DNA from: Bacteroidota bacterium
Lineage (GTDB): Bacteria > Bacteroidota > Bacteroidia > Chitinophagales > Chitinophagaceae
Length of the DNA stretch: 64,000 bases
Direction of reading: 5' to 3'
NCBI GenBank assembly: GCA_005882315.1
Contig: VBAR01000004.1
Location: forward strand, 62,001-126,000
Shown: positions 25,011 to 34,381 of the stretch, in pieces
Numbering within the stretch: position 1 is the stretch's first letter
Layout of the letters: each line of letters starts with the position of its first letter
The notes under the pieces: model-generated
Seen by the model: the letters and a program-made list of their open reading frames with translations, nothing else
Told to the model about the DNA's origin: nothing
Databases searched by the model: none
Program-made: the position numbers and the translations under genes

Positions 25011-27244
25011 TATATAGAGCTTAGTGCAGAGCCTGCTTCTTCTTTGCTTAAATAATTTTCGATCGCTGTATCATACTCTTCCTGCCACCAGTCAATTGTT
25101 CCCCAGAAATCTTCATCAACAAGCATTTCACCACTTGTAACCAGGCCTAATCTTTCATGAGGAAAATCGCTGACAAGCTTTTCAAACTTCTCAATTGATG
25201 AAGGACTTACTGTAACAACCACACGACTTTGAGCTTCGCCAAATAAACAGGCATCTTTTCTTATCCGTTCTTTTGTTTCAATAGCAAAACCTAATTCACG
25301 ATTAAAGCCGGCTTCGCATAAAGTAACAAATAAACCGCCTTCACTTACATCATGTGCTGATTCAATTACTCCGGCTGATATTAGTTCAGTGATTTTTTTC
25401 TGCAAGTCAAACTCCTCTTCAAGATCAAAATGCGGGGCAGGTGAAAATTCAATTCCAACTATTTTGCTTAAGTATTGCGAGGAAGCAATATCATTATTAG
25501 CAGAGCCAATTAAATAAATAACATCACCTTCTGTTTTAAAATCCAATGTCATTTTATTTTCTACATTTTCCAGCAAACCTACCATCCCAATTGTCGGTGT
25601 TGGATAAACCGGTCCGCCTTCGGCGGATTGGTTGTAGAAACTTACATTACCACCGGTAACAGGGGTATCAAATTTGCGACATGCTTCTCCCATTCCTTTT
25701 ATAGCATTTACAAACTGGTAATAAACTTCGGGATCATAGGGATTGCCAAAATTCAAACAGTTGGTTACACCCAATGGCTGACCACCACTGCAAACGATAT
25801 TTCTTGCCGCTTCTGCTACTGCGATCATTGTTCCTTTATAAGGATCAGCAAAAACATAACGGCTGTTACAATCTGTAGTTATCGCTAAAGCCTTAGTTGT
25901 GCCTTTCACTAATACAACCGGCGCATCTGTTGGTGCATTGGTAGAAGTATTATTTGTTCCTACCATACTATCATATTGATTGTATACCCATCTTTTCGAC
26001 GCAATAGAAGGAAGCCTGATAATTTTCTCAGCTATATCTTTCAGATCTTCCGGTTGAGGTATAGCGTCGGCATTAAATTTTTTTATTTCTTCAAAATATG
26101 TTGGCTCTTTGTATTCTCTATCATACTGTGGAGCACCGCCACCCAACACGAGGTCATGCGCAGGTAATGAAGCTTCCAATTCTCCATGCATATAAAAATT
26201 CAAAATGCCATCGTCAGTTACTTCACCAATTACTGAGCAAGGCAGGTCCCATTTATCAAAAACTTTTTTTACTTCATCTTCTCTTCCTTTTTGAGCAACG
26301 AGTAACATTCTTTCCTGGCTTTCACTTAATAACAGTTCCCATACTTTCATGTTCTTTTGTCTTGTAGGAACTTTATCCAGATCGATACGCATACCTACTT
26401 CACCTTTTGCACTCATCTCTGAAGTAGAACAAATAATTCCAGCTGCTCCCATATCCTGCATTCCAACTACAGCACCAGTTTGTATTACTTCTAAACATGC
26501 TTCCAGTAATTTCTTTTCCTGGAAAGGATCGCCAACTTGTACTGCAGGCAGATCCTGTGCACTATCTGCTGTAATATCAGCAGATGCAAATGAAGCACCG
26601 CCAATTCCATCTTTACCCGTAGCACTTCCTACAAACATTACCGGGTTACCAGTTCCCAGCGCTGTTGCTGAAACAGTTTCACCAGCTTTTACAATCCCAA
26701 CACTCATCGCATTAACCAAGGGGTTGGTATGATAACATTCATCAAAATAAATTTCACCACCTACTGTAGGCACACCAAAACAATTTCCATAATGACCGAT
26801 ACCGTGCACAACACCAGATAAGAGATGTTGTGTTTTATCTTCTTCCAGTTTTCCAAAACGTAATGAGTTGAGAGAGGCAATTGGTCTTGCACCCATCGTG
26901 AAAATATCACGGTGAATTCCGCCAACACCTGTTGCTGCTCCCTGGAAAGGTTCAATAGCAGAAGGGTGATTATGTGATTCTATTTTAAATACAACACCAA
27001 GGCCATCGCCGATATCCATCAGCCCGGCATTTTCCTCACCTGCTTTTACCAGCATTCTTCCGCCCTCTCTTGGTAAAGTCTTTAGCCATTTAATTGAGTT
27101 TTTATAACTGCAATGCTCGCTCCACATGCCGCTGAATGCACAGAGTTCATTAAAGTTGGGTATACGTCCGAGTTTTTGTTTGATGAGTTCAAATTCGTCT
27201 TCTGTTAACCGTAACTGCTGCGCTGTTTTTACTGTTACTTCCAT
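25010..27244 (-). CDS. purL: phosphoribosylformylglycinamidine synthase, small-type PurL
   Basis: The Met at 27242-27244 (MEVTVKTAQQLRLTEDE) gives 744 residues, the size of the multi-subunit-type PurL that needs PurS and PurQ. It makes FGAM in purine synthesis. Seen: FSGMWSEHCSYKNS, the ATP/metal segment VFKIESHNHPSAIEPFQGAATGVGGIHRD, GGNVSFYN, and a second AIRS-like half ending AHDVSEGGL. A palindrome (25613-25627) sits in the frame at NQSAEGGP. A TAGTTTTG box (minus strand, 27275-27282) is a candidate promoter. hldD is coupled downstream. Confidence 0.96.
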   Translation of the reverse strand: MEVTVKTAQQLRLTEDEFELIKQKLGRIPNFNELCAFSGMWSEHCSYKNSIKWLKTLPREGGRMLVKAGEENAGLMDIGDGLGVVFKIESHNHPSAIEPFQGAATGVGGIHRDIFTMGARPIASLNSLRFGKLEEDKTQHLLSGVVHGIGHYGNCFGVPTVGGEIYFDECYHTNPLVNAMSVGIVKAGETVSATALGTGNPVMFVGSATGKDGIGGASFASADITADSAQDLPAVQVGDPFQEKKLLEACLEVIQTGAVVGMQDMGAAGIICSTSEMSAKGEVGMRIDLDKVPTRQKNMKVWELLLSESQERMLLVAQKGREDEVKKVFDKWDLPCSVIGEVTDDGILNFYMHGELEASLPAHDLVLGGGAPQYDREYKEPTYFEEIKKFNADAIPQPEDLKDIAEKIIRLPSIASKRWVYNQYDSMVGTNNTSTNAPTDAPVVLVKGTTKALAITTDCNSRYVFADPYKGTMIAVAEAARNIVCSGGQPLGVTNCLNFGNPYDPEVYYQFVNAIKGMGEACRKFDTPVTGGNVSFYNQSAEGGPVYPTPTIGMVGLLENVENKMTLDFKTEGDVIYLIGSANNDIASSQYLSKIVGIEFSPAPHFDLEEEFDLQKKITELISAGVIESAHDVSEGGLFVTLCEAGFNRELGFAIETKERIRKDACLFGEAQSRVVVTVSPSSIEKFEKLVSDFPHERLGLVTSGEMLVDEDFWGTIDWWQEEYDTAIENYLSKEEAGSALSSI
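25613..25627. repeat. perfect GC-rich palindrome inside purL
   Basis: TCCGCC (25613-25618), TTC, GGCGGA (25622-25627). It encodes the SAEGG part of NQSAEGGPVYPTP. Taken alone it is short, but it is the third GC-rich palindrome in the purL-hldD transcript. Confidence 0.5.
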
Positions 27245-27367
27245 GTAAATAAGTATAAGGATTTTGAAGAAGCGCAAAACTACAACTCAGCTGTTTACCA
27301 ATTAAAAATAACTTGTCAACTTTTTATGCTCAGGAAATGATATTTTGCAGAAAATTCTGATACCGTT

Positions 27368-28648
27368 TTGGAGTATATACTTTTTTTAGGATACCTCTTA
27401 TTTTTCTCCTGGCTTGTCACCCGTGTTAAGTTTTTTACCAAAACCGGTTTTTCATCGCCACAGTTGATAATACTTTTTCTATTAAAGGTATTAGCAGGAA
27501 TTTTTTATGGCTGGATCGGCCGTTACTATGGAAACCTGGCCCAGATGCAGGATACCTGGGCCTTTCATATGAGCAGCTTGCCAGAATATCAATTGCTGAT
27601 CAGTGATCCGGGAACTTATTTTGCGAACATTTTTTATAATCCTTATGAGGGAGGGTTTATGAAATTTTTTACTTCGCAGGATTCTTACTGGAGTGATATA
27701 AAAGGTAATTTTTTCATTAAGATATTATCACTCTTCAACTTGTTCAGCTTTTGTCACTACTATGTGAACGTAATCATCTATTCTTTTTTATCACTTTTTG
27801 GCGCTGTTGCAGTATTCAGGGTAATGAACCATGCATTTCCGGGTAAACGCATTCAGATAGCCCTTGCTTCTTTTTTTATTCCCTCATTTCTTTATTGGTG
27901 TAGTGGCATTCACAAAGAAGGATTGATCTTCCTGGGCATCAGTATCATCGTTTATAATATCTATTTCGCTTCAGTAGAGAAAAAGTTTACAATAAAAAGA
28001 ATACTCTGGATATTATTGGGGTTATTCCTGATGACAATTCTCAGGAATTTTTTGATAGTGATGGCAGTACCTGCGATCCTTGCATGGATATTATCCATAA
28101 AATGGCCAAAGCATACAATTGCCATTTATGGATTCATTTATTTGTTTTGTGTAATAGCTTTTTTTAATGTAAGAAAAATAAATCCTGAGCTTGATTTCCC
28201 GCAGGCGGTAGTAAACAAACAGCAGGAATTTTTAAAACTTGTTCCGGGTGGTTCCACTATTCCTATTAAAACGCTTGAGCCAACTGCTATTAGTTTTTTA
28301 ACCAATACACCGCAGGCCATTACGCTTTCAGCTATACGGCCATATCCCAGCGATGTACGTCACCTGCTTTCCTTAGCTGCTGCATCTGAGATTAATCTGT
28401 TATTGATGCTTTTAATTCTATGTATTCTTTTTCATACTTCTCTGAAGCCCGGCAGGGGTTTCATTTTCTTTTGCGTTTTCTTTTCGGCATCGGTGTTACT
28501 CTCCATTGGTTTTAGTGTAAATAATCTGGGAGCCATTGTCCGTTACAGGAGCATTGTACTTCCTTTTCTCATTATTCCCGTTGTTGCAGGAATTGATTGG
28601 TCAAGACTTATAAAAGTCTTCGGTCCGAAAAGCCCAGAGTCGCTATAA
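27368..28648 (+). CDS. polytopic membrane protein of unknown function
   Basis: A 426-residue protein starting with TTG at 27368. About ten hydrophobic segments can be read (for example residues ~2-18, 27-48, 118-145, 160-180, 208-232, 240-262, 335-355, 362-380, 395-412), separated by short loops. A longer outward-type loop (~55-110) has many aromatics (DTWAFHMSSLPEYQ, FFTSQDSYWSDIKGNFFIK). The overall plan (many helices, an early large loop, a mid KHTI loop) resembles integral-membrane glycosyltransferases or O-antigen polymerases, but no motif settles it. It is divergent from purL. Confidence 0.6.
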   Translation: MEYILFLGYLLFFSWLVTRVKFFTKTGFSSPQLIILFLLKVLAGIFYGWIGRYYGNLAQMQDTWAFHMSSLPEYQLLISDPGTYFANIFYNPYEGGFMKFFTSQDSYWSDIKGNFFIKILSLFNLFSFCHYYVNVIIYSFLSLFGAVAVFRVMNHAFPGKRIQIALASFFIPSFLYWCSGIHKEGLIFLGISIIVYNIYFASVEKKFTIKRILWILLGLFLMTILRNFLIVMAVPAILAWILSIKWPKHTIAIYGFIYLFCVIAFFNVRKINPELDFPQAVVNKQQEFLKLVPGGSTIPIKTLEPTAISFLTNTPQAITLSAIRPYPSDVRHLLSLAAASEINLLLMLLILCILFHTSLKPGRGFIFFCVFFSASVLLSIGFSVNNLGAIVRYRSIVLPFLIIPVVAGIDWSRLIKVFGPKSPESL

Positions 28649-28715
28649 TTTTTGCTCATTTTCCATATATTTTAATTTTTTTTCCACAAATAACTGGTTT
28701 GAACATTTTTTTTTC

Positions 28716-28745
28716 TTGAATTATCAATTTTGAGCCTTAGTTTTG
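28716..28745 (+). promoter_or_regulatory. promoter of GSII glutamine synthetase
   Basis: TTG (28716-28718), 19 bases, TAGTTTTG (28738-28745) fits the Bacteroidota consensus. It leaves a leader of about 40 bases before the ATG at 28792. Confidence 0.65.
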
Positions 28746-28791
28746 TCTTATAGCAACACATTAAAAATATTTTTAATTTAAAACTAAAAAC

Positions 28792-29850
28792 ATGGCTCTT
28801 ATCAAACTTGAGTATATCTGGCTCGATGGATATAAACCAACCCAAAGTCTTCGTAGCAAGACAAAAGTCGAAAAAGATTTCAGTGGTAAACTTGAAGATT
28901 GTCCAGTGTGGTGTTTTGATGGTTCTTCTACGGAACAGGCTCCGGGAGGTTCATCTGACTGCTTGTTGAAACCAGTTTTTATTGCAAAAGATCCCCAGCG
29001 TAAAAACGCTTACCTGGTAATGTGTGAAGTTTTAAATCCAGATAGTACGCCACATGAATCAAATGGCCGTGCTACGATCGAAGATGATGATAATGATTTC
29101 TGGTTTGGATTTGAGCAGGAATATTTCCTTTGGAATCCAAAAACAAATAAACCTCTAGGTTTTCCTGAAGGTGGTTTCCCTGGTCCGCAAGGCCCATATT
29201 ATTGTTCAGTTGGCGCAAGCAATGCATTTGGTCGTGATATAGTTGAAGAGCATCTTGATATTTGTATTGAAGCAGGATTGAATGTTGAAGGTATTAATGC
29301 TGAAGTAGCTGCCGGCCAATGGGAGTTCCAGATTTTTGCAAAAGGCGCTAAAGAAGCTGGCGACCAAATCTGGATTGCCCGTTACCTGCTGGAGAGAAAT
29401 TGTGAGAAACATGGCATTGCTATCAACTGGCATTGCAAGCCGCTTGGCAACCTTGACTGGAATGGCAGCGGTATGCATGCTAATTTCTCCAATACATTGC
29501 TGAGAACATGCGGAAGAAAAGATATCTATGAAGCGGTATGCGAAGCTTTCAGACCATTTATTAAAGAGCATATCGAAGTTTATGGTGCCGACAATGATAT
29601 GCGTTTAACTGGTAAGCATGAAACTGCAGCCATCCATGAATTTAAATATGGTGTTTCTGACCGTGGTGCTTCTATACGCATTCCGATCGGTACGGTGGAA
29701 AGAGGTTGGAAAGGCTGGTTAGAAGATCGTCGTCCAAACAGTGCTGCAGATCCATATAAAGTAGCTGCAAGGATAATCAAAACTGTAAAGACTGCTGATG
29801 TATCATCATTGACAGTAAAAGAGACAACAAAAAAAGCGGTCGCAGCATAA
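28792..29850 (+). CDS. glutamine synthetase, type II (eukaryotic-like GSII)
   Basis: A 352-residue protein of the short GSII type (normal length ~340-370), making glutamine from glutamate, ammonia and ATP. The beta-grasp N-terminus (LEYIWLDGYKPTQSLRSKTKV, WCFDGSSTEQAPGGSSDCLLKP), the catalytic FGFEQEYF, NAEVAAGQWEFQ, NWHCKPLGNLDWNGSGMHANFS and DNDMRLTGKHETA all match GSII. A second, unrelated-length glutamine synthetase (GSIII) follows on the same strand after a terminator. The consensus promoter at 28716-28745 drives it. Confidence 0.93.
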   Translation: MALIKLEYIWLDGYKPTQSLRSKTKVEKDFSGKLEDCPVWCFDGSSTEQAPGGSSDCLLKPVFIAKDPQRKNAYLVMCEVLNPDSTPHESNGRATIEDDDNDFWFGFEQEYFLWNPKTNKPLGFPEGGFPGPQGPYYCSVGASNAFGRDIVEEHLDICIEAGLNVEGINAEVAAGQWEFQIFAKGAKEAGDQIWIARYLLERNCEKHGIAINWHCKPLGNLDWNGSGMHANFSNTLLRTCGRKDIYEAVCEAFRPFIKEHIEVYGADNDMRLTGKHETAAIHEFKYGVSDRGASIRIPIGTVERGWKGWLEDRRPNSAADPYKVAARIIKTVKTADVSSLTVKETTKKAVAA

Positions 29851-29880
29851 GGATTGATAACTAAGTTATCCACATAATTA

Positions 29881-29918
29881 AAATGGTTAATCTTTATTCT
29901 CAAGGGTTAACCATTTTT
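29881..29918 (+). terminator. hairpin between the two glutamine synthetase genes
   Basis: AAATGGTTAA (29881-29890) and TTAACCATTT (29907-29916) are perfect 10-bp arms with a 16-base loop, followed by TTTTTG. It ends 32 bases before the GSIII ATG, so GSIII is made by read-through or its own promoter. Confidence 0.65.
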
Positions 29919-29949
29919 GCATTCATCAATAAAAAAAAATTACAAAATC

Positions 29950-32142
29950 ATGTCACAACGATTTAATGCCCTAAACAAGATTACAAATTCTGCTGACAAA
30001 CCGGAAGTTGAAAGCTCTTCAAGGATAACAGCCATATTCGGCGAGAATGTTTTTACAATTAAAACGGCCCGTGAATTTTTAAGCGATGATGCTTATAAGA
30101 GTTTACTATCATCTGTAAAGACCGGGCATAAGATCGACCGTTCAATGGCAAGCCAGATCGCAAGTGGGATGAAAGCATGGGCGGAGAAAAAAGGTGTGAC
30201 ACACTTTACACACTGGTTTCAACCACTCACAGGTACAACTGCTGAAAAACATGATTCATTTTTTACATTAAAAGGTGATGGCACTGCTATGGAAACTTTT
30301 GATGGAGATGCACTGATCCAACAGGAGCCAGATGCATCGTCTTTTCCAAGTGGTGGCTTGCGTGCTACTTTCGAAGCAAGAGGATATACTGCATGGGATC
30401 CTTCATCACCGATTTTTATTATGGAGATCGGTAATGGAAAAACACTTTGCATTCCAACAATATTTGTTTCTTATACCGGCGAATCACTTGACTATAAAGC
30501 TCCATTGCTTAAAGCTCTTGAGGCATTAAATAAATCCGCTGTTGATGTTTGTAATTATTTTGATAAGAATGTAAGCCGTGTTACAGCTACTTTAGGATGG
30601 GAGCAGGAATATTTTGTAATTGACGAAGGCATGCACAATGCAAGACCTGACCTGGTCTTATGTGGCAGAACTGTATTTGGTCATAGCCCTGCAAAAGGTC
30701 AGCAATTGGAAGATCATTATTTCGGTTCAATACCTGAAAGGATCTATGCATTCATGCGGGATTTTGAAACGGAATCTTATAAATTAGGAATTCCTCTTCG
30801 TACAAGACATAATGAAGTAGCACCAGCACAGTTTGAGTGTGCACCGATATTTGAAGAAGTAAGTGTGGCCGTGGATCATAATTCATTACTAATGGATATA
30901 ATGGACAGGGTAGCACGCCGTCATAAACTGCGTGTACTGTTACATGAAAAACCATTTGCCGGCATCAACGGAAGTGGTAAACATAATAACTGGAGCATGG
31001 CAACTGATACAGGTGTAAATCTTCTGGCTCCCGGTAAAACGCCAAAGACCAACCTGATGTTCCTTACCTTTTTTGTAAACACTATTAAAGCTGTTCATGA
31101 TTATTCAGATCTGATGAGAGCATCAATAGCATCAGCAGGAAATGATTTCCGGCTTGGGGCAAATGAAGCACCGCCAGCTATCATTTCTGTTTTCATTGGT
31201 CAATATCTTTCTAAAGTGTTGGGCGATGTAAAAGAAAGAGTGAGTAAGAAGATGGATGAAACAGATGAAAGCATGCTGAAGATCGATATTCATAAAAGCA
31301 TTCCTGAACTGATGCTTGATAACACAGATCGTAACCGTACTTCACCATTTGCATTTACTGGAAATAAATTTGAATTCAGGGCTGTAGGTTCAACTGCTAA
31401 CTGTGCAAATGCGATGACGGTATTGAATACAATCGTTGCTGAAACACTTAAGCAATTCAAAAAAGATGTAGATGCATTGATCGAAAAGGGAGATAAGAAA
31501 GAAATCGCCATTATGCATGTGATTCGCGAATACGTAGTGTCAAGTGAAAAAATACTTTTTGAAGGTGATGGCTATAGTGAAGCATGGCAACATGAAGCAG
31601 CGAAAAGAGGGTTACCAAATGTAAAAACTACACCTCTTGCATTGGATGCAATGCTTACAGATAAAGCAAAGAAAATATTCGAGAGCAATAATATCTACTC
31701 TCATCCTGAACTGGAAGCAAGACATGAAATAGAACTGGAGAAATACATTAAGAAAGTACAGATCGAAAGCCGCATTATGGGTGAGATCGCTTCTAGTCAT
31801 ATTCTTCCCTGTGCTATCCGGTATCAAAACCTGTTGGCAGGTAACATAAAAGGGCTCAAAGAATCAGGATTAAGCGACTCAGCATTTGCCAATCAGAAAC
31901 AGATATTGGAGAAAATATCTGAGCATATCAATGCACTAAGTGATAATGTGGAGAAGATGATTGAAGCAAGAAAGGTTTGTAATATCATCAGTGATACAAG
32001 AGAGAAGGCAATTGCTTACTGCACACAAGTGAAGGAAGCTTATTTTGATACTGTTCGTTATCATGCAGATAAATTAGAATTGCTGACAGACGATAGAGAA
32101 TGGTATTTGCCGAAATACAGAGAGATGCTTTTCCTTAGATAA
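29950..32142 (+). CDS. glnN: glutamine synthetase, type III (GlnN)
   Basis: From the Met at 29950 (MSQRFNALNKI) the protein has 730 residues, the usual size of GSIII. It catalyses the same ammonia-assimilating reaction as GSII but as a large dodecamer. Diagnostic segments: FGENVFTIKTAREFLSDD near the N-terminus, THFTHWFQPLTGTTAEKHD, GWEQEYFVIDE, RTRHNEVAPAQFECAPIFE, GINGSGKHNNWSM and NRTSPFAFTGNKFEFRAVGS. GSIII is common in Bacteroidota and cyanobacteria. A terminator follows. Confidence 0.95.
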   Translation: MSQRFNALNKITNSADKPEVESSSRITAIFGENVFTIKTAREFLSDDAYKSLLSSVKTGHKIDRSMASQIASGMKAWAEKKGVTHFTHWFQPLTGTTAEKHDSFFTLKGDGTAMETFDGDALIQQEPDASSFPSGGLRATFEARGYTAWDPSSPIFIMEIGNGKTLCIPTIFVSYTGESLDYKAPLLKALEALNKSAVDVCNYFDKNVSRVTATLGWEQEYFVIDEGMHNARPDLVLCGRTVFGHSPAKGQQLEDHYFGSIPERIYAFMRDFETESYKLGIPLRTRHNEVAPAQFECAPIFEEVSVAVDHNSLLMDIMDRVARRHKLRVLLHEKPFAGINGSGKHNNWSMATDTGVNLLAPGKTPKTNLMFLTFFVNTIKAVHDYSDLMRASIASAGNDFRLGANEAPPAIISVFIGQYLSKVLGDVKERVSKKMDETDESMLKIDIHKSIPELMLDNTDRNRTSPFAFTGNKFEFRAVGSTANCANAMTVLNTIVAETLKQFKKDVDALIEKGDKKEIAIMHVIREYVVSSEKILFEGDGYSEAWQHEAAKRGLPNVKTTPLALDAMLTDKAKKIFESNNIYSHPELEARHEIELEKYIKKVQIESRIMGEIASSHILPCAIRYQNLLAGNIKGLKESGLSDSAFANQKQILEKISEHINALSDNVEKMIEARKVCNIISDTREKAIAYCTQVKEAYFDTVRYHADKLELLTDDREWYLPKYREMLFLR

Positions 32143-32163
32143 ATTTTTATAAGAGATACTTGA

Positions 32164-32194
32164 AAGCTGGTAAGTAAAACTTATCAGCTTTTTT
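32164..32194 (+). terminator. terminator of glnN
   Basis: AAGCTGgTAAGT (32164-32175) and ACTTAtCAGCTT (32179-32190) form a stem with one mismatch and a 3-base loop, followed by TTTTTT. Confidence 0.8.
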
Positions 32195-32260
32195 ATTTGG
32201 AGTTGGCTTTCATGCACAAAATAAACCGTTCTTCATATCAGTGAGTTTATTTGGAAACAA

Positions 32261-32292
32261 AAAAATGCCGGTTAATTTACCGGGATTTTTTT
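32261..32292 (-). terminator. terminator of accC
   Basis: CCGGT (32268-32272) pairs with ACCGG (32279-32283), extended by AT pairs, with A-runs on the left and T-runs on the right. It can serve both strands, chiefly accC ending at 32311. Confidence 0.7.
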
Positions 32293-32310
32293 TATAAATA
32301 ATTCAAATAG

Positions 32311-33648
32311 TTATTTCAAAGTAAACCCTTCCAAAAACTTAGTATTAAAATCACCGCTGCGGAAACGTTCGTCTTTCATCAACTGGAGATGAAAAGGAAT
32401 AGTTGTTTTCACCCCTTCAATTATATATTCACTCAATGCACGGTACATTGTATCAATCGCTTCGCTTCTTGTACGGGCAACAGTGATCAGTTTACCGATC
32501 ATTGAATCGTAATAAGGAGGAATAACATAACCTGCATACACATGACTATCTACACGAACACCATGACCACCGGGTTGATGTAATATTGTTATCTTACCAG
32601 GAGAGGGGCGGAAATCATTGTAAGGATCTTCAGCATTGATGCGACATTCAATAGAATGCATTTCAGGAATATAGTCAGCACCGCTGATACGTTCACCGGC
32701 AGCAATTTTTATCTGTTCTTTTATCAGATCAAAATTGATAACCTCTTCAGTTACGCAATGTTCTACCTGGATGCGGGTATTCATTTCCATGAAATAGAAA
32801 TTGCGGTATTTGTCAACAAGAAACTCAACCGTACCAACACTTTCATAATTGATTGCACCTGCAGCTTTTTTGGCAGCATCACCCATTCTTGTTCTCAGTT
32901 CATCCGTCATAAAAGGTGAAGGGGATTCCTCAACCAGTTTCTGGTGACGGCGCTGGATGGAACAATCTCTTTCACTCAGGTGACAAACATTGCCATATTG
33001 ATCACCTGCTATCTGTATTTCTATATGACGCGGTTCTTCAACAAATTTCTCCATGTACAGGCCGTCATTCTTAAATGCAGCGGCTGCTTCTGTTTTTGCA
33101 GAGTCGTATGCTTTTTCCAGTTCGCTTTCTTCCCACACCAATCGCATTCCCTTACCACCACCACCTGCAGTTGCTTTTATCATTACAGGGTAACCAATTT
33201 CTTTTGCCAATCCTTTTGCTTCATTAACACTTTGCAATAAGCCTTCACTTCCCGGCACTACCGGTACACCGGCCTTTATCATCGTGTCTTTAGCAGTTAT
33301 TTTATCGCCCATGCCATTGATCATTTCCGGAGTAGGGCCGATAAATTTTATTCCATGATCAGCACATATCTGCGAGAACTTTGCATTCTCTGCTAAAAAT
33401 CCATAACCGGGATGGATAGCATCAGCATTCGTTATTTCAACTGCAGCCATCAAGTGAGGGATGTTTAAATAAGAATCTGCACTTTGTGGTCTTCCGATAC
33501 AAACTGCTTCGTCTGCAAATTTTACATGTAAGCTATCTCTATCGGCAGTGGAATAAACTGCAACGGTTTTAATGCCCATTTCACGACAGGTACGTATTAC
33601 ACGTAATGCAATTTCTCCGCGGTTAGCAATCAGTATTTTTTTGAACAC
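32311..33648 (-). CDS. accC: biotin carboxylase subunit of acetyl-CoA carboxylase
   Basis: A 445-residue protein, standard AccC length, that carboxylates biotin on AccB with ATP and bicarbonate for fatty-acid synthesis. Seen: [32 protein letters not shown], the ATP-grasp loop [14 protein letters not shown], the [16 protein letters not shown] region, and [14 protein letters not shown] at the catalytic metal site. It lies 61 bases downstream of accB, with 7-bp repeats in the spacer. The order efp-accB-accC on one strand suggests one transcript. Confidence 0.95.
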   Translation of the reverse strand: MFKKILIANRGEIALRVIRTCREMGIKTVAVYSTADRDSLHVKFADEAVCIGRPQSADSYLNIPHLMAAVEITNADAIHPGYGFLAENAKFSQICADHGIKFIGPTPEMINGMGDKITAKDTMIKAGVPVVPGSEGLLQSVNEAKGLAKEIGYPVMIKATAGGGGKGMRLVWEESELEKAYDSAKTEAAAAFKNDGLYMEKFVEEPRHIEIQIAGDQYGNVCHLSERDCSIQRRHQKLVEESPSPFMTDELRTRMGDAAKKAAGAINYESVGTVEFLVDKYRNFYFMEMNTRIQVEHCVTEEVINFDLIKEQIKIAAGERISGADYIPEMHSIECRINAEDPYNDFRPSPGKITILHQPGGHGVRVDSHVYAGYVIPPYYDSMIGKLITVARTRSEAIDTMYRALSEYIIEGVKTTIPFHLQLMKDERFRSGDFNTKFLEGFTLK

Positions 33649-33649
33649 G

Positions 33650-33684
33650 ATTAATAATTAATAATGAGTGATTAATAATTCAAA
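33650..33684. repeat. 7-bp tandem repeats between accB and accC
   Basis: Five consecutive 7-mers (ATTAATA twice, ATGAGTG, ATTAATA, ATTCAAA) begin 2 bases upstream of the accC ATG and fill much of the accB-accC spacer. Confidence 0.6.
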
Positions 33685-33709
33685 GGGAGGAATTCTAAAA
33701 GAAAATGAA

Positions 33710-34192
33710 TTAAGCTGGTTCAACAAGAAACAGCGGTTGATCGTATTCCACCGGTGAAGAATCTTCCACCAATATTTTTACAATTTTACCTTTTACTTCT
33801 GCTTCAATTTCATTGAACAATTTCATCGCTTCAATAATACACACTACCTGGCCGGGGGCAATGCTTGCACCCACTTCAACAAAGGATGGCTTATCAGGTG
33901 AAGAACGGCGATAAAATGTCCCGATCATTGGACTTTTGATAGTAATAGTATTTGAAGGTGGTTCTTCCGTTTTCGCCTTTTCGGCAGCAAGTGCTGATGC
34001 AATGACAGCAACAGGGGCTGCTGGTGCTGCAGCAACTGGTGCAGCTGAAACCGGTGCTGAGGACAAAACCTGTGTAATATGTTCTTCTTTTTGTTTTACA
34101 GTAACCCGGAAATCTTTCTGCTCAATAGTGACCTCACCAATATTTGATTTACTGACCATTTTGATCAGCTCCTGAATTTGTTTGAAATCCAT
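33710..34192 (-). CDS. accB: biotin carboxyl carrier protein of acetyl-CoA carboxylase
   Basis: From the Met at 34190-34192 (MDFKQIQELIKMV) the protein has 160 residues. An N-terminal helix and strand segment is followed by a flexible Ala/Pro linker (~44-80) and a biotinyl domain, with the modified Lys in EAMKLFNEIEAE (Lys 124). A second upstream ATG, 9 bases earlier, is also possible (MKNMDF). It carries biotin between AccC and the carboxyltransferase. Confidence 0.94.
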   Translation of the reverse strand: MDFKQIQELIKMVSKSNIGEVTIEQKDFRVTVKQKEEHITQVLSSAPVSAAPVAAAPAAPVAVIASALAAEKAKTEEPPSNTITIKSPMIGTFYRRSSPDKPSFVEVGASIAPGQVVCIIEAMKLFNEIEAEVKGKIVKILVEDSSPVEYDQPLFLVEPA

Positions 34193-34381
34193 GTTTTTCA
34201 ATTTTGAGAATGAATTTAGTTACTAGAAAAGATGGCTTGGTTGAAAACGCGGCTAAGATAGGTAAATCAAATTCATTGACTCCATGATTTTTTGAAGATT
34301 TCGGGTAAAATTGGCCCAAAATCAAACAAAAATGACCCAAAATCGGGTGATTTCAGGCCATTTTAAGGTAAAATCATTTTA

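Noticed and set aside
34149-34340. 63-residue minus-strand frame upstream of accB
   Set aside because: It overlaps the accB start and has no recognisable content; the spacer itself seems non-coding.
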